From the NCBI GenBank assembly GCA_021827145.1, contig JAKAXK010000009.1:1-42423 (forward strand): a DNA stretch of 42,423 bases. The letters are read 5' to 3'. Numbering within the stretch: position 1 is the stretch's first letter; the number at the start of each line of letters is the position of its first letter. The position numbers were made by a program, and so were the translations under genes. Source of the stretch: Pseudomonadota bacterium. GTDB lineage: Bacteria > Pseudomonadota > Gammaproteobacteria > Acidiferrobacterales > Acidiferrobacteraceae. This document shows, piece after piece, positions 1-12,990 of this stretch. The notes beneath the pieces are model-generated. The model was not told where the DNA came from, searched no databases, and worked only from the letters and a program-made list of their open reading frames with translations.

Positions 1-2397
1 GGTCAGGCGCGGGTAAAGGGGGTGTCCGGCACCTGGAAGGATTTGACCGAAAACGTAAATCAGTTGGCCGGCAATCTGACCTCGCAGGTGCGTAACATCG
101 CGCTCGTGACCACGGCGGTGGCCAAAGGCGATTTGTCACAGAAGATCACGGTCGGGGCGCGTGGCGAAATCCTGGAACTGAAAGACACCATCAACACCAT
201 GGTCGACCAGCTGCGGTCCTTCGCGGCCGAGGTGACGCGCGTCGCCAAGGAAGTGGGCATCGAAGGCAAGCTCGGCGGTCAGGCCAAGGTGCCGGGGGTC
301 GCGGGTACCTGGAAGGATCTGACCGAAAACGTAAACCAGTTGGCGGGTAACTTGACGGCGCAGGTGCGCGCGATCGCTGAGGTGTCCACCGCGGTGACCA
401 AGGGCGACCTCACGCGCTCGATTACGGTCGAGGCCGAGGGCGAAGTTCTGGCGCTCAAAGACAACATCAATCAGATGATCAAAAACCTGAAGGAGACCAC
501 CGAGAAGAACATGGAGCAGGATTGGCTCAAGACCAATCTGGCGCGCTTCTCGGCCATGATGCAAGGGCAGAAGAACCTCTCGGCGGTCTCCCGACTCATC
601 ATGAGCGAACTCACCCCACTCGTATCCGCCCAACATGGGGCCTTTTACAGTGTCAACGTCGAAGAGAACCGCCTGGATCTGATTGCTGCTTACGCCTACA
701 ACAAGAGCGCCTCGGTTCCCACGAGCTTTGAGTTTGGCGAGGGTGTCGTCGGCCAGTGTGCCCTCGAGAAGAAGCCCATCGTGCTCGGCACGGTGCCCGA
801 TGATTACATTCGAGTCGCCTCCGGACTCGGCTACGCAGGTCCCGCCAATATCCTGGTGTTACCCGTGTTATTCGAGGGCGATGTGCTGGCGGTGATCGAG
901 CTGGCCTCGTTCCAGTCATTCAACTCGATCCATCGGGTTTTTCTTGATCAGCTAATGGTGAGTATCGGCGTGGTACTGAACATCATCGGCGCCTCCATGC
1001 GCACGGAGGAGTTGCTCCAGGAATTGCAGAACTCGAATGGCGAGCTCGAGGCTCAGGCCAAAGAGCTTGAAGAAAAGGCCACGCTGCTCGAGATCAAGAA
1101 CCAGGAAGTCGAAATGGCGAGCTTATCGCTCGAGGAAAAGGCCGAGCAGCTCGCCATGATCTCGAAATACAAATCCGAGTTCCTGGCCAATATGTCGCAC
1201 GAATTGCGGACCCCGCTGAATAGTCTGTTGATCATGGCCAAGCTTCTGGCCGAGAACCGCGATGCCAACCTCAACAGCAAGCAGGTGCAGTTCGCCAATA
1301 CGATCTACGCCTCCGGGCGTGATCTCCTGAACCTCATCAACGAGATACTTGATCTGTCCAAGGTTGAGGCGGGCAAGATGGGCATCGTCGCCAGCGACAC
1401 CAAGGTGGCTGATCTTATCGATTACGTGGTCCGAGACTTTCGCGCGATCTCGCAGCAGAAGGATATCGCCTTTACGATCAATATTGCTGACGATGTTCCG
1501 GAGGCGATGTTCACGGACGGCCAGCGGCTCCAGCAGGTGCTGAAGAACCTGCTATCGAACGCCTTCAAGTTCACCGACAGCGGGACCATCGTGCTCAAGG
1601 CCTACTGCTACCGGGGCCACCGCTCGGTGTTTCAGGCCGATACCTTGCGCGAGTCCGATGTCGTTGTGGCCTTCACGGTTCGTGACACTGGTATCGGTAT
1701 CGCCGATAACAAGCAGCGGCTCATTTTCGAGGCCTTTCAGCAGGTGGATGCGACCACGAGCCGCAAGTACGGGGGTACCGGGCTTGGTCTGACCATCAGC
1801 CGCGAAATCTCGCGTCTCCTTGGCGGAGAAATCCACTTGCGTAGCGTCGAGAACGAGGGCAGCGAGTTTACGCTCTACCTGCCTGAGATCTACGTGGGGC
1901 AGGATGCCGAAGACGACGGCACGCGCGAGCAAGTCGCAGACTATGGCGAGGCGGTTACGTTCGACGCCGACAGGGCCTCGGGTGATGACGACGCCCTTGC
2001 CTTTTCGGGGCAGAAGGTGCTCGTGGTCGACGACGACGTGCGCAATATTTTCGCCATATCGAGCGTCCTCGAGAACCACAAACTGACTGTGGTCTTCGCG
2101 GAGAGCGGCGCGGCAGCTATCGAGATCCTTCAGGGAAACGAGGAAGTCAATGTCGTTCTCATGGACATCATGATGCCCAATATGGATGGTTACGAGACCA
2201 CTCAGGCGATACGACGGATGGATCGCTACAAGGATTTGCCGATTATCGCGCTCACCGCGAAGGCCATGAAAGGAGACCGTGAAAAGTCGCTGGCGGCCGG
2301 CTTGTCGGATTACATCACGAAACCTGTAGATTCCGCCGCGCTTCTGCGCATGGTCGGGCATTGGCTCAAATCCGGCACTCCGGAGGCGGTTTCATAG
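1..2397 (+). CDS. Hybrid sensor histidine kinase with HAMP repeats, GAF, kinase core and receiver (5' end cut off)
   Basis: The ORF track starts at a GTG (22), but the frame is open to base 1 and reads GQARVKG just before it, the usual lead into this HAMP repeat. The gene therefore begins left of the window. Two HAMP-type repeats 92 residues apart each start with [17 protein letters not shown]. They are followed by a GAF-like region (about residues 185-330), a coiled-coil linker, and a HisKA box [11 protein letters not shown] with His393 (numbered from the ORF start). The ATPase domain has its N box and the G boxes DTGIGI and GGTGLGL intact. A C-terminal receiver carries [12 protein letters not shown] (Asp715) and a KP motif. 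No membrane segment is visible in this part, so it may be a soluble poly-HAMP kinase, or the membrane part may lie outside. The next hybrid kinase follows after 9 nt, suggesting one phosphorelay operon. The signal is unknown. Confidence 0.95.
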   Translation, partial: GQARVKGVSGTWKDLTENVNQLAGNLTSQVRNIALVTTAVAKGDLSQKITVGARGEILELKDTINTMVDQLRSFAAEVTRVAKEVGIEGKLGGQAKVPGVAGTWKDLTENVNQLAGNLTAQVRAIAEVSTAVTKGDLTRSITVEAEGEVLALKDNINQMIKNLKETTEKNMEQDWLKTNLARFSAMMQGQKNLSAVSRLIMSELTPLVSAQHGAFYSVNVEENRLDLIAAYAYNKSASVPTSFEFGEGVVGQCALEKKPIVLGTVPDDYIRVASGLGYAGPANILVLPVLFEGDVLAVIELASFQSFNSIHRVFLDQLMVSIGVVLNIIGASMRTEELLQELQNSNGELEAQAKELEEKATLLEIKNQEVEMASLSLEEKAEQLAMISKYKSEFLANMSHELRTPLNSLLIMAKLLAENRDANLNSKQVQFANTIYASGRDLLNLINEILDLSKVEAGKMGIVASDTKVADLIDYVVRDFRAISQQKDIAFTINIADDVPEAMFTDGQRLQQVLKNLLSNAFKFTDSGTIVLKAYCYRGHRSVFQADTLRESDVVVAFTVRDTGIGIADNKQRLIFEAFQQVDATTSRKYGGTGLGLTISREISRLLGGEIHLRSVENEGSEFTLYLPEIYVGQDAEDDGTREQVADYGEAVTFDADRASGDDDALAFSGQKVLVVDDDVRNIFAISSVLENHKLTVVFAESGAAAIEILQGNEEVNVVLMDIMMPNMDGYETTQAIRRMDRYKDLPIIALTAKAMKGDREKSLAAGLSDYITKPVDSAALLRMVGHWLKSGTPEAVS
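31..490 (+). repeat. Tandem HAMP-coding repeat, 276-bp period
   Basis: The coding sequence for [17 protein letters not shown] occurs at about 31 and again at about 307, a 276-bp (92-codon) period. The copies differ mostly at third positions, so this is an old in-frame domain repeat. The repeat probably continues left of the window, because the first unit is already in phase at base 1. Confidence 0.8.
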
Positions 2398-2406
2398 GAG
2401 CATGTC

Positions 2407-4758
2407 GTGGATAACGACGAGAAAATCAAGATCCTGGTCGTCGACGATAGGCCGGAAAACGTAACGGCGCTCGCCGAGACCCTGGATGATCCGGAGTACG
2501 ATGTAGTTAAGGCCTTGTCCGGTGAGGACGCGCTCAAGGAGGTATTGCGCAACGAGTTCGCCGTCATTCTGCTGGATGTCCAGATGCCTGGATTGGACGG
2601 TTTTGAGACCGCGAGCCTCATTCGCAGACGGCGCAAATCGCGTTCGATTCCGATCATTTTCGTGACAGCGATCAACAAGGAAGAGCAGTACGTCTACAAG
2701 GGTTATTCGCTTGGCGCGGTCGACTACCTGTTCAAGCCCTTCGACATCGAGATACTGCGCTCCAAGGTTGCGGTCTTCGCGGATCTGTTTCGCAAGAGTC
2801 GGCATATCAAGGCGCAGGCGCGACTCATACAGGAGAGCGAGCGTCGCGAGCGCGCGCGGCAGGTCGCGGAGGTGCAGCGGCGCGGCGAGCGCCGCTACCG
2901 AGACCTCGCCGATCTCGTGCCGCAGCTTGTCTGGATCGTGAGCCGCGATCTGCGTTTCGAGTACGTGAATCAGCGAGCGTTGAGCTACTTCCATGTCGAT
3001 AGTGAGAGCGTAAGCGGCTTGGTCTTGGAGGATGTTGTGCATGCCGATGACCTCAAGGGGAAGAAGCATGTGTGGCGCGAGGCCTTGCTTGGGGGCGCCG
3101 AATTGTGCGCGGAGGTGCGGCTAAAGCGGGGCCGGGACCAGAGTTATCGCTGGCATCTCGTGCATGTCCAGCCCGAACATGACGCTCGCGGACGGGTGCG
3201 CGCCTGGCTCGGCGCCGCCACGGACATCGACGACCAGCGTCAGGTGGCCGAGGCCTTGGCGCTAGAGAAGGAGCGTCTTGCGGTCACCCTGCGCTCGATA
3301 GGTGACGGCGTGATCGCGACCGATATCGATGGGCGTGTCGTGTTGATCAATCGCGCGGCCGAGCAGCTCACGGGGTGGAGTCAGGAAGAGGCTGTTGGGC
3401 GACCACTTTCGGAGGTTTTCGTGGTGCGCGAGGCGCCTTTCATCGCCGAGGTCGTGAATGGCGGTGGCGAGCGCCTGGGGTACGGCGGGCCAGATCGGGA
3501 GGGCTTATTGATCCGTCGCGACCAGCGCGAGTGTGCGGTGGCGACCGGAATCATGCCGATGCGCGACGCCGAAGGGCAGTTGCAGGGGACCGCCGTGGTG
3601 TTTCGCGACGTGACCGATGCGCGGCGGGTCGAGGAAGAGCGCCAGAAGGCCAGCAAGCTCGAATCGGTGGGGCTTTTGGCTGGCGCCATTGCCCATGACT
3701 TCAACAATATCCTGACCGCGATCATGGGCAACATCTCGCTGGCCAAGCTCTATACGTCAGCGGGTGGGCAGGTTTTCGACAGGCTTGAGGAGGCGGAGCG
3801 CGCTACCCTCTGGGCCAAGGACCTCACGCAGCAGCTCCTGACCTTCTCCAAAGGCGGGGCACCGGTCAAGAGGCCCATCGATATCGGTTCGGTCGTGCGC
3901 GATGCGGCTGAGTTCGCCTCGCGCGGAACGAACATTCTCTGCGAGGTGTCGGTGAACGGCCATGTGGTGGTCGAGGCCGACGAAGGGCAGGTCCGCCAGG
4001 TCGTGCACAATCTCGTCTTGAATGCGCAGCAGGCCATGCCGGACGGCGGACGGATACGCGTCACCACCAACGAGGTACGGCTCACGGTGGGGGAGGGGCG
4101 TGGCTTAGCCCCGGGGCGCTATGCCGAAATCGTATGCGCCGACGAGGGCACGGGGATCAGCAAGGAGAATCTGGCGCGCATCTTCGATCCTTACTTCACC
4201 ACCAAACAAAAGGGCAGCGGGCTCGGGCTGGCCACCACCTATTCCATCGTCCGCAAGCATAGCGGCGTAATCACGGTCGACTCCGGTGTCGGCCGGGGTG
4301 CGACGTTCCGCATCCTGCTGCCAGCCTCCGATAAGGGTCTACCGTCCGCCGCCAACCCCGCGGGGCGCGTACGTCGGGGGCATGGGCGCATCCTGATCAT
4401 GGATGACGAGTCGTTCATCCGCGATGTGCTGGGTCGGCTCTTCATCCATTTCGGCTATGAGGTCGGTTACGCGAAGGACGGGGTGGAGGCGCTCGCCGCC
4501 TATAAAGGAGCGGTCGACGAGGATCGGCCCTACCATCTCGTAATCATGGATCTCGTGATACCGGGAGGCATGGGGGGGCGTGAGGCCGTGCGCAAGCTTT
4601 TGGAGTTCGACCCCAAGGCCAAGGTGATCGTGTCGAGCGGTTACTCCAACGATCCGATCATGGCCAATTACAGGCATTACGGCTTTTGCGAGGCCGTGGC
4701 CAAGCCATACCGTAATGATGAATTGCGCACGGTGGTGCAAAGGGTGCTCGCGCGTTAG
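2407..4758 (+). CDS. Hybrid histidine kinase: receiver - PAS - PAS - kinase core - receiver
   Basis: This 783-residue protein starts at a GTG preceded by AGGAG; an out-of-frame ATG lies at 2402. An N-terminal receiver has ILLDVQMPGLDG (Asp57) and a KPF motif. A short charged helix leads to a first PAS (about 155-280, ending in a PAC-like GAATDI) and a second PAS (about 290-410, SIGDGVIATDIDGRVVLIN). The kinase core has AIAHDFNNIL (His430, the HDFNN subfamily), an N box NLVLNAQQAM, DEGTGI and GSGLGL. A second receiver has VIMDLVIPGGMGG (Asp715). With phosphoacceptor domains at both ends it could take phosphate from the upstream kinase and pass it on. No membrane segment or DNA-binding domain is present, so the output partner lies elsewhere. 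Confidence 0.95.
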   Translation: MDNDEKIKILVVDDRPENVTALAETLDDPEYDVVKALSGEDALKEVLRNEFAVILLDVQMPGLDGFETASLIRRRRKSRSIPIIFVTAINKEEQYVYKGYSLGAVDYLFKPFDIEILRSKVAVFADLFRKSRHIKAQARLIQESERRERARQVAEVQRRGERRYRDLADLVPQLVWIVSRDLRFEYVNQRALSYFHVDSESVSGLVLEDVVHADDLKGKKHVWREALLGGAELCAEVRLKRGRDQSYRWHLVHVQPEHDARGRVRAWLGAATDIDDQRQVAEALALEKERLAVTLRSIGDGVIATDIDGRVVLINRAAEQLTGWSQEEAVGRPLSEVFVVREAPFIAEVVNGGGERLGYGGPDREGLLIRRDQRECAVATGIMPMRDAEGQLQGTAVVFRDVTDARRVEEERQKASKLESVGLLAGAIAHDFNNILTAIMGNISLAKLYTSAGGQVFDRLEEAERATLWAKDLTQQLLTFSKGGAPVKRPIDIGSVVRDAAEFASRGTNILCEVSVNGHVVVEADEGQVRQVVHNLVLNAQQAMPDGGRIRVTTNEVRLTVGEGRGLAPGRYAEIVCADEGTGISKENLARIFDPYFTTKQKGSGLGLATTYSIVRKHSGVITVDSGVGRGATFRILLPASDKGLPSAANPAGRVRRGHGRILIMDDESFIRDVLGRLFIHFGYEVGYAKDGVEALAAYKGAVDEDRPYHLVIMDLVIPGGMGGREAVRKLLEFDPKAKVIVSSGYSNDPIMANYRHYGFCEAVAKPYRNDELRTVVQRVLAR

Positions 4759-4825
4759 GGCCGCGCCTACGGGGCAGGCTGGGTGGCGGGTCCTCCGGTC
4801 GGGGCGCCGCCGCGCAGCCCTTCCC

Positions 4826-4854
4826 TTGCTTGCCGACGGTCGGGCAAGTAGTAT
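4826..4854 (+). promoter_or_regulatory. Candidate sigma-70 promoter for dapA
   Basis: TTGCTT (4826-4831), a 17-nt spacer and TAGTAT (4849-4854) form a good -35/-10 pair, placing the start near 4861, 18 nt before the chosen dapA ATG. The spacer contains an imperfect dyad, CTTGCC-N8-GGCAAG, overlapping both boxes. It could be an operator or a weak terminator stem for the upstream kinase gene; I cannot tell which. Confidence 0.55.
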
Positions 4855-4878
4855 CGCGCTTTTATTGTGGGCCGGCTT

Positions 4879-5757
4879 ATGATTCGCGGTAGTCTTGTCG
4901 CCATCGTGACGCCCATGCGCGACGATGGCGCTGTCGATTTTGCAGCCCTAGACAGGCTTCTCGACTTCCATCTCCATGCCGGGACTCACGGCATCGTAGC
5001 GGTCGGGACGACCGGCGAGGCGTCGACTTTGGATGTCGACGAGCATGTGGCGGTCATCGCGCATGTGGTGCGGGCGCTCGCTGGGCGGCTGCCCGTCATC
5101 GCCGGGACAGGCGCCAATGCCACCTCGGAGGCGATCGCGCTTAGTCGCGCGGCGGCCGAAGCGGGGGCTTCGGCCTGCTTGGTCGTGACCCCTTATTACA
5201 ACAAACCGACGCAGGAAGGGCTCTTCCAGCATTTCTCGGCGATCGCGCACGCTGTCGATATCCCCGTGATCCTGTATAACGTTCCGAGTCGCACGGCCTG
5301 CGATATGTTACCGGAGACCGTGGCGCGGCTTGCGAGGGTGCCGGGAATCGTGGGCATCAAAGAGGCGACCGGGAATCTGGAGCGCGCGCGCGCCATACGC
5401 GCCTCGTGCGGTCCGGATTTCGCCCTCTATGGCGGCGATGATGCGACAGGTGTCGCGCTCGGGCTCCTCGGGGCCCAGGGCGTGATTTCGGTGACCGCGA
5501 ATGTCGCGCCGCAGGCGATGAGCAAGGCGTGGGAGGCGATTTTCGTGGGTGATCATGAAGCGGCGCGGCGGACGGATAGAGCGCTCACGGCCTTGCATCA
5601 GGCCTTATTCGTGGAGTCGAACCCGATTCCCGTGAAGTGGGCGCTGCACGCGATGGGCCTCATCGGGTCCCACCTGCGGCTTCCGTTGACACCGTTATCC
5701 GGCGACAGGCAGTCGGCGGTTCGAGACGCATTACAGCAGGCGGGGATCAAGCTATGA
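4879..5757 (+). CDS. dapA: 4-hydroxy-tetrahydrodipicolinate synthase
   Basis: DapA condenses pyruvate with aspartate semialdehyde, the first committed step of lysine and diaminopimelate synthesis, in the cytoplasm. I chose the ATG at 4879 (292 residues) rather than the track's GTG at 4867. The protein then begins MIRGSLVAIVTPM as in the family, and the Schiff-base lysine (GIKEATG) becomes Lys161 and the catalytic tyrosine (LYNVPSR) Tyr133, the canonical numbers. GTTGEAST and PYYNKPTQEGL are also present. A good promoter lies just upstream. The stop codon overlaps the start of a BamC-like lipoprotein gene, the order seen in many gammaproteobacteria. Confidence 0.97.
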   Translation: MIRGSLVAIVTPMRDDGAVDFAALDRLLDFHLHAGTHGIVAVGTTGEASTLDVDEHVAVIAHVVRALAGRLPVIAGTGANATSEAIALSRAAAEAGASACLVVTPYYNKPTQEGLFQHFSAIAHAVDIPVILYNVPSRTACDMLPETVARLARVPGIVGIKEATGNLERARAIRASCGPDFALYGGDDATGVALGLLGAQGVISVTANVAPQAMSKAWEAIFVGDHEAARRTDRALTALHQALFVESNPIPVKWALHAMGLIGSHLRLPLTPLSGDRQSAVRDALQQAGIKL

Positions 5758-6173
5758 GGTATGGATGGTTGGCGGTAGCGATTGTGGCGGGCGTGGGTCT
5801 TTCTGGGTGCGCATCGACGGGGGGTGGGTGTCGGGCGCCGGCTTATGTAGTGCCGCCCCCGCTGCCACCCCTGCAGATTCCATCCGGTATGTCGGCTCCG
5901 CCCGATCATAGTCGCTATGCGGCGAATGGACAGGCGCTCCCGTCCACGACGACGCGACAAGCACCCGGGACCGGCCGCGAGGCCGCGCCGCCGGCGGGCG
6001 CCGTGGCCCCCGCGCGGACGCAGTCACCGGCGGCCACTTCCCGGTCATCCGCCACAGCCAAGAAGGCCCCTCCCGGGATGAGCGGGCCACCGCTCAGCAA
6101 TACGAGCGCCGATGCCCAGGGGGAGGGCGCGGGTAGCGCGCCGCAGTCGGCACCTGCCTCGTCGACGCCGTAG
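5754..6173 (+). CDS. Short proline-rich lipoprotein resembling the N-terminus of BamC
   Basis: The start is the ATG at 5754, which overlaps the dapA stop codon (ATGA), giving 139 residues; the longer ORF in the track runs through dapA and is not real. A signal peptide ends in the lipobox LSGC with Cys19, so this is a lipoprotein. The segment PPLPPLQIPSGMSAPPDHSRYA resembles the unstructured N-terminal stretch of BamC, and position after dapA matches bamC (nlpB). The rest is low-complexity Pro/Ala/Ser/Thr with a second similar motif, KKAPPGMSGPP. The helix-grip domains that make up most of BamC are absent. It is either a minimal BamC-like subunit of the outer-membrane protein assembly machine or an unrelated lipoprotein; position and motif favour the first. 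Confidence 0.75.
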   Translation: MRYGWLAVAIVAGVGLSGCASTGGGCRAPAYVVPPPLPPLQIPSGMSAPPDHSRYAANGQALPSTTTRQAPGTGREAAPPAGAVAPARTQSPAATSRSSATAKKAPPGMSGPPLSNTSADAQGEGAGSAPQSAPASSTP

Positions 6174-6259
6174 CGCGTGGCGCAAGGTGATGGATCGGGG
6201 GTCTTGCGCGCCCCCCTGAGGGACCTGAGTCTGGGCAAGAGGTCGCGGAGCTGACGTTG

Positions 6260-10149
<3,890 letters not shown>

Positions 10150-10153
<4 letters not shown>

Positions 10154-11169
10154 CCCGACGTGGCCAAGAGCGCCGCGATGAAGGCGTCGCGTTCGACGCC
10201 AAGGGCGGAGAGATCGGGAAGGGCGGCTTGGAGCGCGGCGCGCTCGAGCGGCTGGCCGACGAGGGGTGACAGGTCGATCGGCGCCCCGCCCGACGCCGCG
10301 TCCAGGGCCGCGCTTCTTATGCGGTCGTCCTGGATCGTGAGCGATACGACGACGCGGCCAGCAGCGGTCGTGATCGCACGCTGGCAGAGATAGAGCCCCT
10401 CGCGCACCTTGAAGAGCGGCCGGGGCCGGGTCTCGTCGGAGTCCACGACCTGGGGATCGCTGAGTTCGCAGGCCACCGCGCGCGCCTTGCTGGCGAGGAA
10501 GGCGGGCACGGCGCGCGGCGTCAGGCCACCGACGAGCGGTGCGAAGGCCTCGGCCAGGGCCCGTTTGACGGCCGCGGACGGCGGCCGCATCCCGGTGCGG
10601 GCGCGGATGGATGTGAGTCCTTCCTCCAGAGTGGCCTTGAGGGGGCTGCGCAAGCCCTCGTCCGGCAGTTTGACCACGCGATGCATGAGGTCGGTATCGA
10701 AATCGAGCAGGATGCTGCCCACAAAGCAGAAGCATCCGTTGATGTCACCTGCCCCTTGCCCGCCTATTTTGCATCCCTCGGCCGTGACAATATCATTGAT
10801 GGGGCGCAGACGGGCATCGACACCGAAACGGCGGTAGACTGCGATCGGGGCCTGGGAGAGATGCCGATAGGCCTCGTCGACCCGGCTTGGCACGGTCGTG
10901 TGGGGGCGTCTCAGGACCAGGGTATAGAAGACTTGGCCCGGACCGAGCAGCACCATGCCGCCGCCGGTCTCGCGGCGCATGACCGGAATGCCGTGTGCGC
11001 GGCAATAGTCCTGGTCCAGACAGCTTGCGGCATCGTCGAAGGCGCCCAAGCTCACGAAGGTTCGCGCCGGTTCTATCAAGATCAGCCCCTCGCCGCCTAG
11101 GCGCGCCAGGGCATGGAAATAGGCGATGGGGAGTATGCCGCTATTATCGGCGGGTTCGAACAGCTCCAT
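10150..11169 (-). CDS. Lipoate-protein ligase A family protein
   Basis: The start is set at the ATG at 11169 (339 residues, [11 protein letters not shown]), because the longer ORF in the track would run through the start of the divergent regulator gene. The fold signatures of the biotin/lipoate ligase family are present: [23 protein letters not shown] matches the lipoyl-AMP loop RRxSGGGAVYHD, and [16 protein letters not shown] carries the catalytic lysine in place of the usual KxxGSA. A C-terminal accessory domain (about residues 240-339) is present, so the length equals that of two-domain LplA. The lipoyl-AMP loop is diverged, with Thr for Ser and M-V-L-L replacing A-V-Y-H. The GcvH-like lipoyl carrier at 11982 lies close by, and I infer it is the likely substrate. 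The pyruvate dehydrogenase E2 in this window is another possible substrate. Confidence 0.88.
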
Positions 11170-11228
11170 CGGACGGTCACGTGGGCGCAGGGCGCGAAGG
11201 GCGTCTATATTACCAGCAGGGGGCGGGT

Positions 11229-11921
11229 ATGCATGAGGATTTGAAGGCGGTCCATGGGGCACCACTCTTCTCGGGGCTGTTCCCCGACGAGGTGGAGCAG
11301 CTGCTCGCCCATGCTAAGCGCCGCGCCCTCAAGGCCCACGAGACTTTATTCGCCGAAGGCGATCAGGCCCGCGCCTTCTATTTCATCGTGACGGGCTCCG
11401 TGCGCCTCTACCGGCTCTCACCCCAGGGTGACGAGAAGGTGATCGAGATCTTGATGGCCGGGCAGACGTTTGGAGAGGCCGTGGTGTTTCTGGGTGGCCA
11501 CTATCCGGTCTATGCCGCCGCGCTCTCCGACACCCTGCTCGTGGAGATCCCGACCGACGATTTTGTGAGGATATTGAAGGCCAACGGCGGTATGGCGTTG
11601 CGCATGTTGGCGAGCGTCAGCATGCGTCTGCACCAGCTCATCAACGACGTGCAGGCCTTGACGCTGGAGACCGCCGGACAGCGCGTCGCGGGTTACCTGC
11701 TCAGCCAGTCCCCGGCCAGCGCCAACTCGGGAGATGTTCATATCCAAGTGCACAAGAATGTCGTGGCTTCGCGTCTCGGCGTGAAGCCCGAGACATTCTC
11801 GCGCGTGCTTGCCACCTTGCGCGATCTTGGCCTTATCTCGGTTGCCGGCAACGACATCCATATCACCGATCGGGCGCGGCTCGCCCAATGGCGGGACGAG
11901 GCGGGACCAGGGCGGCCTTGA
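11229..11921 (+). CDS. Crp/Fnr-family transcription regulator, cysteine-free DNR-like type
   Basis: The ATG at 11229 follows AGGGGGCGG and gives 230 residues, the family length; the long track ORF is a read-through of the divergent gene. A cyclic-nucleotide-type sensor domain (about 12-125) and a dimerisation helix (LASVSMRLHQLINDVQALTLETAGQRVAGYLL) precede a winged-helix domain (about 165-220). Its recognition helix reads KPETFSRVLATL, with Glu188, Ser191 and Arg192 matching the E-x-x-S-R pattern that reads TTGAT half-sites in FNR and DNR. There is no cysteine in the whole protein, so it cannot carry FNR's iron-sulfur cluster. Heme-based NO sensing as in DNR is possible but not shown. Two TTGAT dyads follow, at 11918 and 13468; the first overlaps its own stop codon. 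Confidence 0.92.
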   Translation: MHEDLKAVHGAPLFSGLFPDEVEQLLAHAKRRALKAHETLFAEGDQARAFYFIVTGSVRLYRLSPQGDEKVIEILMAGQTFGEAVVFLGGHYPVYAAALSDTLLVEIPTDDFVRILKANGGMALRMLASVSMRLHQLINDVQALTLETAGQRVAGYLLSQSPASANSGDVHIQVHKNVVASRLGVKPETFSRVLATLRDLGLISVAGNDIHITDRARLAQWRDEAGPGRP

Positions 11922-11960
11922 TGGTCGTCAAGGTTGGTGCCGTGACCCAATCTTTAGACT
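11918..11960 (+). promoter_or_regulatory. FNR/DNR-type class II promoter for the GcvH-like / hemerythrin genes
   Basis: TTGAT-GGTC-GTCAA (11918-11931) matches the FNR/DNR consensus TTGAT-N4-ATCAA at nine of ten defined bases. It is centred 30.5 nt before a -10 box TAGACT (11955-11960). With a start near 11967 the dyad is centred at about -42, the class II activator position. It overlaps the stop codon of the regulator gene. The same layout recurs at 13468. Confidence 0.8.
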
Positions 11961-11981
11961 GAGACCCAAGGAGCACAGGGC

Positions 11982-12431
11982 ATGACAGAGTACCGCGGAT
12001 GCGAGTTGCCGGACGATCTTTTCTATGATCTGGATTATGTGTGGGCGCGCCCCGATGAGAATGGCCTTGTGGTCCTCGGCATCACGGATGCCGCGCAGAC
12101 CATGGCGGGGCGTGTGCAGAAGATCCGCATCAAGAAGGTCGGTACGCATCTGAATAAGGGCCGCCATGTGGCGACGCTCGAGAGTGGCAAGTGGGCGGGC
12201 GGCGTGCCCTGCCCGTTCGAGGGGGTCGTGGAGGAGGTGAACGCCGCGGTCCTCGAAACCCCGCATCTCGTCAACATCGGCCCGTATACGGATGCTTGGC
12301 TTGCCAAGGTACGACCTATCGAACCCGCGCTTGCATTCGCGGATCTCGTGACCGGGCCCAAGGCCATGGAGGCCTTGCGGGTCTGGCTGGATCGCTACGA
12401 CGTCCAGTGCATGCGCTGCGCCGAGCCTTGA
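11982..12431 (+). CDS. GcvH-like lipoyl carrier protein (LbpA-like)
   Basis: This 149-residue protein has the H-protein fold of the glycine cleavage system, with the lipoylation loop VATLESGKWAGG and Lys70 as the expected lipoyl attachment site. No gcvT or gcvP is nearby. The ESGKW-G sequence is typical of lipoate-binding proteins (LbpA) tied to the sHdr sulfur-oxidation system, from what I recall of that family, and a lipoate ligase gene lies 0.8 kb away. No hdr genes are in the window, so the carrier role in sulfur oxidation is inference; an ordinary or orphan GcvH is the alternative. An AAGGAG ribosome site precedes the ATG. Cysteines near the C-terminus (CMRCAEP) form a CxxC-like pair not found in standard GcvH. 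It sits behind an FNR/DNR-type promoter and 31 nt before a hemerythrin gene. Confidence 0.88.
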   Translation: MTEYRGCELPDDLFYDLDYVWARPDENGLVVLGITDAAQTMAGRVQKIRIKKVGTHLNKGRHVATLESGKWAGGVPCPFEGVVEEVNAAVLETPHLVNIGPYTDAWLAKVRPIEPALAFADLVTGPKAMEALRVWLDRYDVQCMRCAEP

Positions 12432-12462
12432 GGGCGCTATCGGGTCAGACGGAGGTGGGGCT

Positions 12463-12990
12463 ATGCAGATCGGCGAGAAAGGCGCGCAGGGCGCGCCCGG
12501 CTTCGATGACCCCCTAGGGCTTCTGGTGGCCTGCCATGAGCGTATCGAGGGTCATTGCGCGACGCTTGTGCGCCTGAAGGCCTATGTGTGCGTCCATGGC
12601 GGCGACCGCGATGCACAACTGGCGGCCGAGCGGGTGTGGGGCTATTTCGCGCAGGCCGGGCGCTGGCACCATGAGGATGAGGAGCGCGATCTCGCGCCCC
12701 TGCTCGAACGCCAGGGCGATCGCGTGCTGGCCACGGCCATGGCGCATCTCATGGCCCAGCATCGGGATCTGGAACGCGCCTACGCGCCCCTCGAGCGTAT
12801 CTTGCAAGCGCTCCCCGCCACGCCGACCGAGCTTCCCGTCGAGCCTTATGTAGGTCTCATGCGCGCCCACATGGAGGCCGAGAACACCGTGATCCTGCCG
12901 CGCGCCCGCGCGCTCCTTGGTGCGCCCGAGATTGCGGCCCTGGGGCGCGCCATGGCCGCGCGCCGCGCCGTTAGACCTCGAGCGCCTTGA
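12463..12990 (+). CDS. Hemerythrin-like HHE domain protein
   Basis: This 175-residue protein contains the metal-ligand pattern of hemerythrin HHE domains: ACHERIEGH near residue 25, RWHHEDEERDLAP, AQHRDLE, and HMEAENTVILP near the end. Such proteins bind a diiron site and handle O2, NO or iron. No partner domain is fused. A GGAGG precedes the ATG. It lies 31 nt after the GcvH-like gene on the same strand and probably shares its FNR/DNR-type promoter. Its last 20 nt overlap the end of a second, convergent hemerythrin gene. Confidence 0.9.
   Translation: MQIGEKGAQGAPGFDDPLGLLVACHERIEGHCATLVRLKAYVCVHGGDRDAQLAAERVWGYFAQAGRWHHEDEERDLAPLLERQGDRVLATAMAHLMAQHRDLERAYAPLERILQALPATPTELPVEPYVGLMRAHMEAENTVILPRARALLGAPEIAALGRAMAARRAVRPRAP

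Noticed and set aside
136-636. Long minus-strand ORF inside the first kinase gene, and similar long antisense ORFs such as 8159-9856
   Set aside because: High-GC antisense shadows of strong plus-strand genes. Their translations show no domain.
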